Assembly (NCBI GenBank): GCA_027559495.1
Contig: JAMXSV010000017.1
Coordinates: 186,001-250,000, forward strand
DNA length: 64,000 nucleotides
Source of the DNA: Aurifilum marmelostoma
Lineage: Eukaryota; Ascomycota; Sordariomycetes; Diaporthales; Cryphonectriaceae
Direction of reading: 5' to 3'
The notes under the pieces are model-generated. The model saw only the letters and a program-made list of their open reading frames with translations, was not told the origin of the DNA and ran no database searches. This document shows positions 1 to 12,200 of the stretch, piece after piece. Numbering within the stretch: the stretch's first letter is position 1; each line of letters begins with the position of its first letter. The position numbers and the translations under genes are program-made.

Positions 1-79
1 GGGTCGAGTCACGTTGGGTGGAAGGACCGGGTCGGGTCGAGGGACCGGCCTCATCTGCTTTGAGGAATTAGTGAGGACT

Positions 80-389
80 CTACAATCGATGGCGATTGGG
101 CGATTGGGCAAGAAAGGGAACTTCTTCTCCTTGCTGGCAGGATTGCCCAGGCTCATGCAGCCGCAAGAGCGCTGGGCGATCCTCAGAGGCGAGGAAAAGT
201 TTCGTGGGATCATACTCTTGGGGGGTAGAGGGCATCATAGGATACTTCTGGGTATCAAGAGGAGAGCTGCTTACCTTCGTCGCTGCTATCGAGAGCGAGG
301 TTGCGGCGGATGGGGCGCCGCTTCGCCTGAGAGGTGTTCTCTGGCTCGACGGACGCACGCCGCTTTCCTGCCTTCCCTGAGGGAGCCAT
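80..389 (-). CDS. Small basic protein of unknown function, possibly partial
   Basis: I do not recognise this gene. A two-exon model fits: ATG at 389, exon 1 to 275, then a 58-base intron (donor GTAAGC, acceptor AAG) and exon 2 from 216 to the stop at 80. The predicted protein is about 84 residues. Its first 40 residues are rich in Lys and Arg with an acidic DSSDEG end, which looks nuclear. The ~340 bases upstream are strongly pyrimidine-rich on the coding strand, as in many fungal 5' leaders. More exons could lie beyond the left edge of the window, so the stop may not be the true end. The basic N-terminus and good donor support a gene, but no family match does. Confidence 0.35.
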
Positions 390-1556
390 GATCAAGACAA
401 CGATGATGGTATCTGTGGGTAGGATGGTAAAGAAGGAGACAGAGAGAGAAAGACAAAAGAAGGAAGAGTGTTTGCCTCGCTGTGTACGTTCTTGGGTGTG
501 CTCGTTTGTAGGAAAGGAAACGAAGGCCAAGCGTAAGGTAGGGAGACGGAGAGAGGAGAGAGAGAAAGAGAAGGAAAGCGAGGGAGTGAGGTAGAAGGGT
601 TTTGGGGGCAAGAAGGGAAGGGAGAGGGGCTCTTTCGACAGAAAACAAATCGAGTGAGCAGACACGTGGGGCTGCGAATTCTTCCTTGACGTGCTGCTCT
701 CTGCGAGGATGTTCGTGTCCGGGAGCATGCCCTAATGCGGGTCTGTTGTCGACCAGATACCTTGTCAGACAGATCGCGATGTTGCCATGGAGTAGAGTCT
801 AGCTTGTTGCTCGGGACCTCATGATGTCCAGTGTATTGGCGGCCCTGCTTCTCTACAGCATGCTGGTGTATTTGTGTCTAAAGAAAGCTGTGTAACGTGT
901 TGTGGCTTTGACAATAGTCGCCTTATTGGTCACTTGATATAGAAGCATTTGCACGCAGATATATTACTATACTTGTCAACTCGCAGTGCTGGGAACATGT
1001 GTATACTCGAGTATCACTAGTAAGATTACTTACCTGATTATAAGCAGGTACAAGTCCTGAAAAGTTATCAAGGAGAATGTACTGTGGTTCTGAGAATGCC
1101 CGGTGAATGGTGATGGCTTGCTGTATAAACTTATTGCAGAAGTCTGGCAACTGAGAAGATGCTCACTGTGAAACATTCTGCACATCAAAGTACACAAGTT
1201 AGGCCCTCCAGAGGTACAATTTCCCACAATTTGTGGTAAACATTGTAAATTGGCTCCTAAAATGTCCCAAAAACCTTTGAAAACTTTCACTGTGTTATTT
1301 TTAGAGCCCTCATATTTTGTCAGCACCCACTCTACTGAGAGCTTTGTTTTGCATGGGACGAGATCAGGCAGTAATTACCCTGTCCATTGGCATCAAGCAC
1401 GAGATTGAAGATGCCTTACTTCAAAATGGCAAGCTCATTGTCCTGGTTCTTGTCTAAGATGATACTTGGAGAATAGTTGTACCTCTACCCCTGTTTGCCC
1501 GGTTCGCATCTGTCCTCACATCGGTGTGCAAAACATTAAGACTTCAACCTCTCCAC
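390..1556. other. Intergenic spacer
   Basis: Bases 390-730 are purine-rich on the plus strand (pyrimidine-rich leader of the minus-strand gene at 80-389). The rest is AT-richer. The open frames here are short and lack family features. I see no RNA gene or repeat. Confidence 0.6.
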
Positions 1557-2636
1557 TCACAAATCAGACAGCCAGCCAAGCAGTTCCTGGTGGAACCTCT
1601 CAGGATCCTCAATCTGTGGAGCGTGGCCCAGATCTGCGAACTGGATGAGAGTGCTGTTCGGTATCAGCGCTGCCGCTTCTGGGCCCAGAACACTATAATT
1701 CCCAATCACTGCCTGGACTGAGGCCGGAGACCATTTCTTGCCGATCGCCGTGTTGTCCTTGTCCCCAATCATCAACAGCGTCGGCGGTGTGATCAGCGGG
1801 AACTCGTAGATGACGGGCTGGGTGAAGATCATGTCGGTCGTCTGCGCCTGGTTGTAGATGAACTTTTGGCGTTCTGATCCGTAGTAGATGTTGGCCAGCA
1901 TCGTGACCCACTCGTCGTACTCTGCCTTCCAGGTGTTGACGTAGTATGTGTTCTCCTCGTAGGCCTTGATCGAATCCCAGGTTGTTGCGTTCTCCGTGAC
2001 CCAGCCATCGTCAATGCTCTCGTACGGGACGCCCTTGTCCTGCCAGTCCTCCAGACCAAGCGGGTTCACCATCACAAGCCCCGTCATATTGGTCGGGTAC
2101 GTGAGGCCGTAGCGGGCGGCGAGCATCCCGCCGGTGCTGTGGCCCATGATGGTGGCGTTGTAGATCCCCAGCTGCCTCAGCAGGCTGTTGGTGTTCAACG
2201 CCAGCTGCTGGAACGAGAACTGGTACCCCACGGGCTTCGTAGACTTGCACCATCCCACCTGGTCGGGCACCACAACTCTGTATCCCGCGCTGGACAGTTG
2301 ACGGATCGTCTCGTTCCAGGTCGCTCCGCAGAAGTTCTTGCCGTGGAAGAGCACGACCACTCTCTCTGTGGTGGTAGTGTTATCGCCGCTGGAGAGAGAA
2401 GAGGTGCTGTTTGCGGCTGGCGGCACGTCCATGAATGCCATTTCCATGGGTTTCTGCTGGGAAATGAATTTGTAGACCTTGAAAGGATACGGATATGTGA
2501 AGTTCGAGCCGTTGAGGTCGATGGGCTGGGGGCTGTCATCGATGTAGCCTCCGCCTCCCCCGACCGATCCTGTAGCTTGGACTGCGGTGGCTCCCAGCAG
2601 GCCTAAAGCAAGTAATACTCGACTCAGATATCTCAT
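1557..2636 (-). CDS. Secreted alpha/beta hydrolase
   Basis: Single-exon gene of 359 residues. I start it at 2636 because a hydrophobic signal peptide (about residues 1-22) follows directly; the frame is open to an earlier ATG at 2765, which would bury that signal. After a glycine run come an oxyanion-type HGKNFCG (98-104), the nucleophile elbow GHSTGG with Ser167, an acid candidate in GDKDN, and a C-terminal GHAPQIEDP supplying the catalytic His. About ten N-glycosylation sequons (NFT, NST, NTT, NET, NAT, NMT and others) fit secretion. The fold resembles epoxide hydrolase and haloperoxidase relatives, but a Ser nucleophile points to esterase, lipase or peroxidase-like chemistry; the substrate is unknown. 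A TATA-like element lies about 160 bases upstream. Confidence 0.85.
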   Translation of the reverse strand: MRYLSRVLLALGLLGATAVQATGSVGGGGGYIDDSPQPIDLNGSNFTYPYPFKVYKFISQQKPMEMAFMDVPPAANSTSSLSSGDNTTTTERVVVLFHGKNFCGATWNETIRQLSSAGYRVVVPDQVGWCKSTKPVGYQFSFQQLALNTNSLLRQLGIYNATIMGHSTGGMLAARYGLTYPTNMTGLVMVNPLGLEDWQDKGVPYESIDDGWVTENATTWDSIKAYEENTYYVNTWKAEYDEWVTMLANIYYGSERQKFIYNQAQTTDMIFTQPVIYEFPLITPPTLLMIGDKDNTAIGKKWSPASVQAVIGNYSVLGPEAAALIPNSTLIQFADLGHAPQIEDPERFHQELLGWLSDL

Positions 2637-2795
2637 CTTTGCGGTTCGGCGGGTAAAGTGCCAGAGGCTCGACGACCTGGTGAAAAGCGAATAAGTACTC
2701 AAGTTACAGAGCTCGTCAGCCGCAGGGGACGGCACACGAGAGGACACAACAACAAGCAAAAGCATTTCGAGGCCCTCGTCAGAGTCGAGGCCAGC

Positions 2796-2802
2796 ATATA
2801 TA
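2796..2802 (-). promoter_or_regulatory. TATA-like element of the secreted hydrolase
   Basis: TATATAT on the minus strand, about 160 bases upstream of the ATG at 2636. Spacing and strand fit a core promoter. This is inferred from sequence only. Confidence 0.45.
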
Positions 2803-5800
2803 GGGAGGAGGGGTAGTAGCGCGTCTGCGGGTCACCCAACACGGTGTTCTGCGCCGACAGTAGCATCACCAGTGGGGTAAAAGGGCCGCGAGCCCGGATA
2901 AGCTCACGAAGACGTAGAATGCGAGATTGGTCGACGGCTTAGCGACAACTTTCATGCAACTATGTTCCTGCTAGTGCGCGGTCATCTCGTGAGACGGCGA
3001 AGACAAAGCAGGATAGAGATTCGATGACGGTTTTTGGTTGGACTGCGGCTGGATGTCTGTGCCCAGCTTCTATTGTGGTTATTGTGCAGCACTTTCTTTT
3101 GTGCGGTGCCAAATTGTAGCTACAAGAGAGTCGTGTTCACAAGGCTTCTGACGCTACTGTCTTCCACACACGAATTATACGTGAGTACCTCAGATACTTG
3201 GTCAACGTTGTGCGAGGGCCAGTGAGTCACCGGCCCCGGCCTGTGTAAGCCACGCACATGCCCTTCAGGCCAGATAGACTCGGCCGCCTAGCTGGTTGGT
3301 TTGCTTTTGCATTCCTTCATTTCTAGTCTTCGTTTTGCAGCGAATCACAATGATATTCCATTTCTTTCATATATGTCGTAAAAAGATGAGCAGACCCATC
3401 TCGACCACGTTCTTCCATAGGGTAAGTAGTATTAGAGAACGAGGCAAATCCAAGGTCCCAGCGCTTATTTTTTATTTTTGTTCACTTGCATATTTTTTTT
3501 TTTTTTCGTTATTATTTCTTCTTTCTTCTCTCCAGCCCTAGAAGAAAAATCCAGAGTAAACATTAGGAACTGTGCTCTTCTTCAAGGTCATACATCTGGA
3601 TCATTACTGGGCACACCACGGCGGATCGTGGTCGATGAGACGTAATCCATCAATTATTATGCAGAACACATAGGTAGTCAGTATTCGGGGCTTCAATCGC
3701 GTTGTTAATATTGGTCTCAATTTTGTCGGTCGCGAGAATGCAGCATCAACAGCCTCACCATGCTGGAAAGATTCCGGCAAGACTTGTATGGGATATGCAT
3801 GAATTATAACCACTGGTCTGCAGTGCAGGTCGCGCAGGTGGCTACCGAGACAATGCAACCCCCCGTGGGTGAGACTCAACTGCCTTCGCTCCATACACTA
3901 ACCACGATGAACATCGCACCTCGATCCTCTGCTGACCTTAGCCCTCCTGAGAAACTATTATGGATCCGTCGAATCCGACATGACGGCGCAAGTATCCGCA
4001 AAGGTATCCGAGACATTCAAGCTGCGCTTGCACCGGATCAGAAAATACCCATGGTGCTGGCATTATTAGGCCCGAGCTGCGAATTAAATGAGTACTATGG
4101 ACATAAGATGTGTGCACTTGGAAGCCGAACAGCTTCTGCCTCTGCCTTTGATACCCTCGAACCCTTGTCTGCTTATGTATCTATGACATGGATTGTGATG
4201 GGAACACAACCTCAGTTGCTGATGCACTGAACTGTTGAGCCCGAGAATTTTGCAAGCTCACCCAGTCTTGTGAGAAATGCCAACTCGATGAGTCAAAATC
4301 AATATTCGCAAATCTCAGAAGCGCTCATCCACATGATGCCGTCAAAATCAAGAATGATGCCATCCGCAGAAGCCATTCTGGCCGCCGTTTCACAATTACG
4401 AGGAGCAATGTCGCACCGTCGTCGGACGAACGATTGGGCCGGTGTCCCTATTGTTACCAACCACGGGGCTGCTCCAGTGCTAACGCTACGGTCTGATGAG
4501 CAACAAGCAAACCGGCCCGTCCGGGCACTTATTAGTAATTTTTCTTGTTAGACAGCCAGCCTGCCCATGTGGCTATTCACTGCGCGACACACTTCGCCTC
4601 TCTCTCCCTCTCTCTCTCCCCCTCTACACCATGCCCAGTGTAAGTTTCAATTTCTAGCCAGGCAAATTATGTTGCCTAAAGTTGAGAGCATGCACCGCCC
4701 CAGCTGATCTGCGCTCACTTTGTTATTTTATTCATCTATGTAGATATGAACTGAAGAGGGATCTATGATTACATGTACAATCCTTTAACTAGAATCCGTC
4801 GCCCGAGGATCCTTGATCTGACACGTTTCTGTCATGTGACCATTCAGAAACAACCACGTTGAGAGTGGCCAGAAGGATGCAGTCTGGAAAGGACCACGGT
4901 GCAACCCGCCTGGAGGCCTTGATAGAGGATCAATAAGCACACGAGCAAAATGACAGCAGCCCCATAGAAAATCTCGACCACGGATTTATCAGCCACTGGA
5001 GACATGCCTGGCGCTAACACACGCCCAAGACTGCGAACTAACATGCTGCCGAACCGCATGCGTCTCCCTCAACACAGTAAGCTTGCCCCCTGGATCCCTG
5101 AGCGTCCCGTCCGGATGGGTCCTGTACGGCTCGTCTCTGACATGGGAGAGCTCTACCCAAGATCTTCTGGAGTTACCTGGCAGAGGACCGTAACTCCGGC
5201 ACATAACAGCATAATTTACATGGCGTACACGGATGGCATCTTTATACCAGATGACTCGTGTTGTCATGCCGCTCCGAGACATGATTGGGTACCGATGGGA
5301 TTCCATGGCGAGATCCGGCCCCCTGCTACGGCGGAATCCTCTAGGGCTGAGAAACCGAGATGTCTCGCATGTCAAACGTACTTTTTCTCTCTTCTTTCCT
5401 TCCTTTCGCATCCACATGTGGAGCGTTGCGATTCCTCATATGGACACCTGACAAGTCTCCTATCGTGTCAGCCCTCTGAGCGAATGATGCAAGCCAGGGG
5501 AGCCTGGGTATATCACCGTTCATACTTCTTACGGACCAGCGCTAAGAAGCAGAACGAGATGCCGCCGTCGTCCTTAGGTCCAATGCTTTGTGGTCTTTGC
5601 CGCACCACGGAATGACTCTCACACCGAAGCATAACGGAGACAAATGGGTAGTGGAATTCGTTGGAAGCGGGAGGTCATGTTGATTACTACCGGCATTGCT
5701 CCGTGTCCGAAGACATCATATCTCCGTGCATGGCGCAGACGTGTCCGCGCAGTGATGTCCAAGACTGGATATATTTTGGCTATCCCATCTCACCCGAGAA

Positions 5801-5981
5801 GGTAGCCTTCAGTCTCGTCTTGTCTTGAATTGGGTTGAACTCACTTTCTGCTTGACTGTCTGTATACAACCTTAATAAAGGGTTTCTAATACCGAACCTA
5901 ATAAACATCAAGATTTTTCTTGCTTGTTATTTTTCCTTCGAGCATCTCCATCTTCCAAGCCAAGCAAAGGACCCGCTCACC
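2803..5981. other. Long spacer between hydrolase and MFS gene
   Basis: About 3.2 kb without a gene I can support. It holds a T-rich tract near 3480-3530, a TC-rich tract at 4597-4625, and a minus-strand ORF at 4844-5005 with one strong membrane segment (see findings). Frames at 3760-4230 (156 residues) and 5004-5615 show no recognisable domain. TAATAAA-like AT-rich sequence at 5873-5905 may be the MFS core promoter. Confidence 0.5.
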
Positions 5982-7916
5982 ATGGCCGCCTCGACACACA
6001 CCCTCGTGGAGGGGGAGAAACAACCATCACCTGGCGGGCTCGTCCCAAGATCCGAACAGAGTGACCTCGAGGGCGGCTCAACACGGGCGCCTTCAACAAC
6101 AGCCGACATGGACTATTACGAAAAGAAAGACGCCCTTGCCAATTCCACTGATGACGAGGAGGGTGTCGTTGCGACCCCAGAGTCAGCCAGCCCCAACGCA
6201 GTCGACCCCAGCGAATACCCAACGGGCCCACGCCTGTTATTCATCGTCGTTGCCCTGGTGCTGAGCATATTCCTCGTCGCTCTCGACATGACAATCGTCG
6301 CGACCGCCATCCCAAAGATAACAGACGAGTTCCACGGCCTGGCCGAGGTCTCGTGGTACAGCTCGGCCTTCTTCATGACCCTCGGCGGGTTCCAGTCCAC
6401 CTGGGGCAAGGCGTACAAGTACTTCCCGCTCAAGACCAGCTTCCTCATCTCCATCTTCATCTTCGAGCTCGGCTCCCTGATCTGTGGCGTCGCGCCCAAC
6501 AGCAAGGCCCTCATCGTGGGCCGCGCCATCGCCGGGCTGGGCGCGGCGGGCATTGGCTCTGGCGCCTACACCATCATTGCCTTCTCTGCCGAGCCCAAAA
6601 AGAGGCCCATGTTTACGGGATTCATTGGGGCTAGCTATGGTATCGCTTCTGTCGTGGGGCCTCTGGTACGTCTTGAACACTCTCGCCCCCTTTCCTAAGT
6701 CGACTTTGAGAAGAAGCAGTCCAACTAACACCCAAACCCAGATTGGTGGCGCTTTTGCAGACAAGGTGACCTGGCGCTGGTGCTTCTACATCAACCTGCC
6801 CATCGGAGGGCTCTCGGGCGCCATCATCCTCTTCTTCTTCACGGCGCCCAGCGCCGCCAAGCCGGTGCAGGCGCCCCTGCGCGAGAAGCTGATGCAGATG
6901 GACCCCGTCGGCGTGGTCCTGGTCATGGCCGCCGTCATCAGCTACATCCTCGCGCTGCAGTACGGCGGCCAGTCCCACCCCTGGAGCTCCTCCGTCGTCG
7001 TCGGGCTCCTCGTCGGGTTCGTGGCCATCGTCCTCGCCTTTGCCGCCTGGGAGTGGACCCAGAAGGGCAGGGCCATGATGCCGGGCCGCCTCGTCGGCAA
7101 CCGCGTGTACCTCGCGTCCTCGCTCTTCGCCTTCTTCTTCGCGGGCGCCTACTTCCTCATCATCTACTACCTGCCCATCTACTTCCAGAGCATCGACAAC
7201 GTCAACCCCACGCAGAGCGGCGTGCGGAACCTGCCGCTGATCCTGGCCGTCACCGTGTCGACCGTCGCGAGCGGCGCCCTCATCAGCTCCACGGGCCTCG
7301 GGACCCCGGTCATGGTGTTTGGTTCTGCGCTGGCTGTTGCCGCCGCCGGGCTCATGTACACCCTTGAGATCGGCACGCCCGCCGGCAAGTGGATCGGCTA
7401 TCAGATTCTCGGCGGCGTAGGCTGGGGGCTGGCGTTCCAGGTCCCCATCATCACAGGCCAGGCCGTGAGCCCCGTCGAGGATCTTGCCGAGGTGACGGCC
7501 ATTATCCTGTGTAAGTGGAAGCTTGAGACGCCCCACCTCATTCACCTTCACCCACGTGGGACGCTCAGAAAAAAGCTAACCTCTAATATGTCTCGATGTA
7601 ATTAGTCTTCCAAACGGTAGGCGGCGCCTTTCTCGTCTCGGCCGCCCAGTCCGCCTTCGTCAACATCCTCATCAAGACGCTCCCCTACTCAGCGCCCGGA
7701 GTCGACCCCTCGCTGGTCATCGCCACCGGCGCCACGGAGCTTCGGAACGTGTTCTCGCCGGAGCAGGTGTCCGGCATCCTGGTGGCGTACATGAAGGGCC
7801 TGAAGATCTCTTTCGCCATTGCGCTGGGCGCGACGGCCCTGGCGCTGATCATCGGGCTGTTCTCGAGGTGGAAGAGGTTGAACACGGCTGCCATCAGTGG
7901 CGGTGCCGCAGCTTAG
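5982..7916 (+). CDS. MFS drug/metabolite exporter, 14-TM (DHA2-like) type
   Basis: Proton-driven exporter of the plasma or vacuolar membrane. Three exons: 5982-6665, 6742-7510 and 7606-7916, giving 587 residues. The first intron (donor GTACGT) splits the conserved GPL/IGG of motif C, and the second (donor GTAAGT) falls just before [10 protein letters not shown] polar N-terminus of about 80 residues precedes TM1 (about 85-105), which carries [11 protein letters not shown], the DHA2-type D1 motif. [10 protein letters not shown] resembles loop 2-3 motif A, and [15 protein letters not shown] is the expected TM4 signature. Relatives include toxin and multidrug exporters of fungal secondary-metabolite clusters, but no biosynthetic gene is adjacent, so the substrate is open. 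Confidence 0.9.
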
Positions 7917-9218
7917 ATTCCGGGGGATGATTTGGTTTGGGGATTGTGGTTCGAACATTCATTAGAAGGCGTTGGGAATTCCAGGAAATGGCTGGCTAGA
8001 CGAGAGCGCATCATCATTGTTTCTTTTCTTCTCTTTTTTTCTTTTTCTTTCTTCTTTCGTACAATCTGCATTTGGGCGGTCCTGATATGTAGATTACAAG
8101 AGAGCATGGCTCATACTAATAATGTCCGTTCGGCGGAGAATCTCCCATGAAACCCCATGTCTGCCATAACGGATACTGGCAGTTGACGAACGGTATCTCA
8201 TGATTTGTAAAGTCTTTTACCCTTCACCGAGTGCCTGGGCTGAGTTATTCAACATCATATATGATTACATAATATAATATTGGGGAGAAAAAACACCTTC
8301 TTATGCATGAAGATAGGGACAAGGGGCTTGAAAAGACGAGCATCATAGCCATACATTGCAGAAGATGCATGCCATGTTCTCAAGTCAAGGCCCAAGAAAG
8401 GAAAAGAAAAATTAGGACCTCTGGCATGTTGTATGCGAAGAAAAAGAAAATGACATCCTGTCTCTTCAACATTTTTTTCCCCGGGCAAACCTGATGAACC
8501 CCACATGTGTGCGGTCTGAAGTCTCGTAGTAATCACTTGACACTGTCCAGGGCTGGACCCATATGCATAGCCTTGGGATGAAGTACTTCCGTCTTTTGCA
8601 GAGGACTTTTCTATGCAACAATGATAAGCTGTTAAGGATATACTTGTACAACATTAGAGATATGAAATGCAAATATGTATATTAAGTTTCAGGAGGTATC
8701 TTAGTTTAATGGATGAAAATGTGTAGTATTTGCTGGTTTGAGAGTTGAGACATTTAGACCCTGTGAACATTTCACGGAATATAGACACAATCATTTGAAT
8801 ATGCAGGTGCTAGTCAGTTCACCAGAGAACCTTTTTCTTTTCTTTTTGTGTGCTACAGCATATTCGCATCAGACCATATTATCTGAAAAAGAAAGTAAGC
8901 GCAGACCAATATCATTGAGTTTCGAAGTAACTATCCTCTATGGGGATATCGCAACACCCATGCAGAAGTAACAGGAGCTCGAATCCATGAGAATGGTGAG
9001 TCAGCGTGCAAGTCTTCGCCATGATTTTCACCATCCGAAAAAAAATTCCCCTGCTATGCCAAACCGTCATGCTCCAAGCCATGAAAAGATGGACCTCCCC
9101 GAATCTGAACTGGTCATCAGTTCAAGATGCCTTGTCGAGAAGCAAAGCAACCTGAAGATGACAAATCGCAATATCCACGGCGAATTTCAACCAGGCATCA
9201 TACCAATCGTCCTCAATC
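7917..9218. other. Spacer between convergent MFS and SNF2 genes
   Basis: AT-rich 3' flanks of two genes that end toward each other, with T-rich tracts at 8020-8060. Nothing resembling a gene or RNA was seen. Confidence 0.6.
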
Positions 9219-12200
9219 TCAAACACCAAAGAGGTTCTGCAGCTCCTGAATGCTCAGCCTGCCAGTGAATGAGGCCCCCTCCTCACTCAGTGCTGCGTTG
9301 ACAAGCGCTTTCTTCTTGGACTGCAGAGCCAGGATGCGATCCTCTACAGTACCTGCGATCAGCACACGGTGGACTGTCACTTGGCGCATTTGGCCGATGC
9401 GGTGCGCACGATCAATCGCCTGCTCCTCCGTAAAAGGATTCCAGAAGGGCTCTATCTTAGAAGTCAGTATGCCTTTCCCACAAAAGTGATACTCAAGGTA
9501 AGACGAGCTCGTTGCGAGAGCCAAATGGCAATCATTCGTTATAGACACCATGCAAAACAGGTAGAGCTTCTCCAATACGTACCAGATATGATGACTTGGC
9601 TTGCAGCAGTCAGGTTGAGACCCGCATTGCCTGCCGTCAGGCTGACAAGCATCACCTCAATGTCCGGGTTCTCCATGAAGTTCTTGACGGCCGCGTCGCG
9701 CGTGTCCGGCCGCATGGAGCCGTCGTAGCGCGTGTACACATAGCCGGCGTCCTGAATGGGTACCTCGAGCAGGTCGAGGAACGACGTCCAGAGGGAGAAG
9801 ATAAGCGTCTTCTCGCGCGGCTGGTGCTTGCGGATGTCGCCCAGGAGGGACATGATCTTGTCGATCTTGGCGCTGGACACCCACTCCTTGCGGAGCCGGC
9901 GGCGGTATCGATGCATCGCCTCTGCATTTCGGAAGGCGTCATTACGGAGCTGGCCGAGGGTGCGGTAGTTCGAATTCTCCTTCGTGCTGCGGGCGACAGC
10001 CTTGCCCTTGCCCTTGTTGCGGCGGCGGTTCTCGATGGTCTCGAGAGGCTCATCCGGGTCGATGTCGCTGCGTGCGCCGTGGGGCATCCAGGGGCGGGTT
10101 CTAGAGCGGCCAGATCCAGAACCACCATAGGGTGCGTCGGACTCGTCCTCGTCCTCATCATCGTCAATGACAATCGGATTGTCTCGGTTTGTAGTGGGGG
10201 CTGAATCTCTGCTAAAGGATGGTTCGTACTTGACCTCTCGAGGTGCTTCTCCAAATTGTTGGTTGGGGGAATTGAAGGTACCCAGGGGAGTGACGAAGGA
10301 GGTTCCTGATCTCCGGCTTGGGAGGCTGACACTGTAGGCCACCCTGGGTCTCTTGGTTGAGCTGTTTGCACTGTGGCTCACCTCCCATTCTCGCTTGTGG
10401 ACTAAGCTCACGGCGCGATCAGAGTCATGATCCTCAGCAGCTTGTTGCTCTTGCTGTTGTTGCTGTTGGAGGAGCTCTCGGTAGCGCTTGGTTGCAGGAC
10501 CTGGCGAGCCAGCTCCATCATAACACAGGACAATGTCTTCGTCCATCATCTGATCCTCGTCCTTGATGTCTTCCATCCCAGAATGATCAGAGGCCTTGCG
10601 CCCTGTGACAGTGACCTCATCTAGGTCATCATCATCCAGGTCAATAGGGTCATAAGGAGTGCCCTTTGAGTTCATCCCTGTAGGCTGCTGAAGGGATGGG
10701 GTGGAGTGTAGTTGCTGAGGATTGCTTGACATGCGTCCGCCTTGCTGCAACTCACCCTCCCGAAGCAGCTGTCCTACCTCTTGCTCATTTTGCACCAGTG
10801 GTGCTGTCTGCTCCCTGTCCTGATACGCTTCCATGGGGTCTTCCAAAGCTGGTCCACTGTCGTCGTCGAAATCCATCAAGTCTGGATCTGGTTCAAGGTT
10901 CTTTCGAGACGCACATTGCTCTGGGCTCTGGGTCATGAACAGTCCTCCATAATTGCCGCGCCAAGGAGAATCCTCTGGCTCAGCTACATTCTCAGGAGGA
11001 TCCTCAATGTTCTCGTGCATACACTCCTCTTGGCCGACCACACTGTGCTCTGGCTCTTCAAAGGGGAACTCGTCGTCAGGAAAGTCACCCTCTTCTTCAG
11101 AGGGGGGACCCTCATGGATATGTACACCACCATAGTTGGCGCTGATGGCCATGGAAGCAGTCCGCTCTCTGATCTCTTCAACTTGATTGTTGTAGAAGCC
11201 ATAGGCATCTGGATCCGAGTCCTGGCGCTCCTGGTCATCCAGGTCTTGCACTGACGCAGGCCTGGATCCCTCTGCATGAGCATCGACAAAGAAGTTGTGC
11301 ATTATGACATTCTTCCCTGTGATAAGTATACGGCAGCCAGGCTCAGGACACTTCATCTCAAGCGGCTTGCCACCCTCATCTTGCGTCTCGCGGCATGACA
11401 TGCCGAGGGCGAAGCACTCGGGGCACAGAGAATGACCACAGGGGCTGATGATGACGGCGTTCTCGGGAACGACATCGCAAATGGGACACTCGAATTGATT
11501 CTGAGCCTTGATCTGCGCAACTACCTCCGGCTTCAGCTTCAGCGCGAGGGCAAGCATCTCGTCGGCACCCAGGCTGGTGCCCTCGGGGGTTCCGTGGTTC
11601 TTGATCAGATGAGGGTGGTCGCATGCCTGTCGGAGGCGGAGAAGAAGCACAAGGACATAGATGTAGTTCTTTAGCACGGTACCGGCCTTCAGGTACTTGT
11701 TGAACTTGAGCCGCTGCTGACACTCGAGGGCGTGGTAGAAGGCGGCTTGGTCCTGGTCGAACTCGGTGTGGGCGTCCTCCTCTCGGCGAGGGGGTAGCCG
11801 GATGATGGGCTGGCCGTCGAGACGTGACTCTTTGGTCCGTCGTATGGTGATGCTCCTGATGACAGCCTGAAGCTTGCGCAAGGCTGCCGCGCCTCGATCG
11901 CCATCCCACTTCTGGATGGGCCGATCAATCTCCTCGCTAAATCGTTCCCATCTATCGTAAGGCGCGATGCCCAGGAATCGGATGAGGGGGTAGATCTCGG
12001 CCGCGCGATTCATGAAGGGTGTTCCAGTCATGCATAGTCGGTACTGAGACTCGATGGCAGCAGCAGCGAGCGAAGCCTTGGTAGACTTGTTCTTGATGTT
12101 GTGGGCCTCGTCGAGTATGACACGGTAGAACAACGACTTGGGGTGGAGGATGGCTACTCCCTTGGTCTTGTTCAGCTCGTATCGGGCCTTGTACTCTGCG

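Noticed and set aside
248..274. 27-base intron alternative in the gene at 80-389
   Set aside because: Far below normal intron length; the acceptor at 217-219 gives a 58-base intron in the right phase.
3760..4230. 156-residue plus-strand open frame
   Set aside because: No family motif or signal, no promoter or splice support, and mixed composition; open frames of this length occur by chance.
5004..5615. 203-residue plus-strand open frame
   Set aside because: Low-complexity, Pro/Arg-rich text without domain features, overlapped by other equally open frames.
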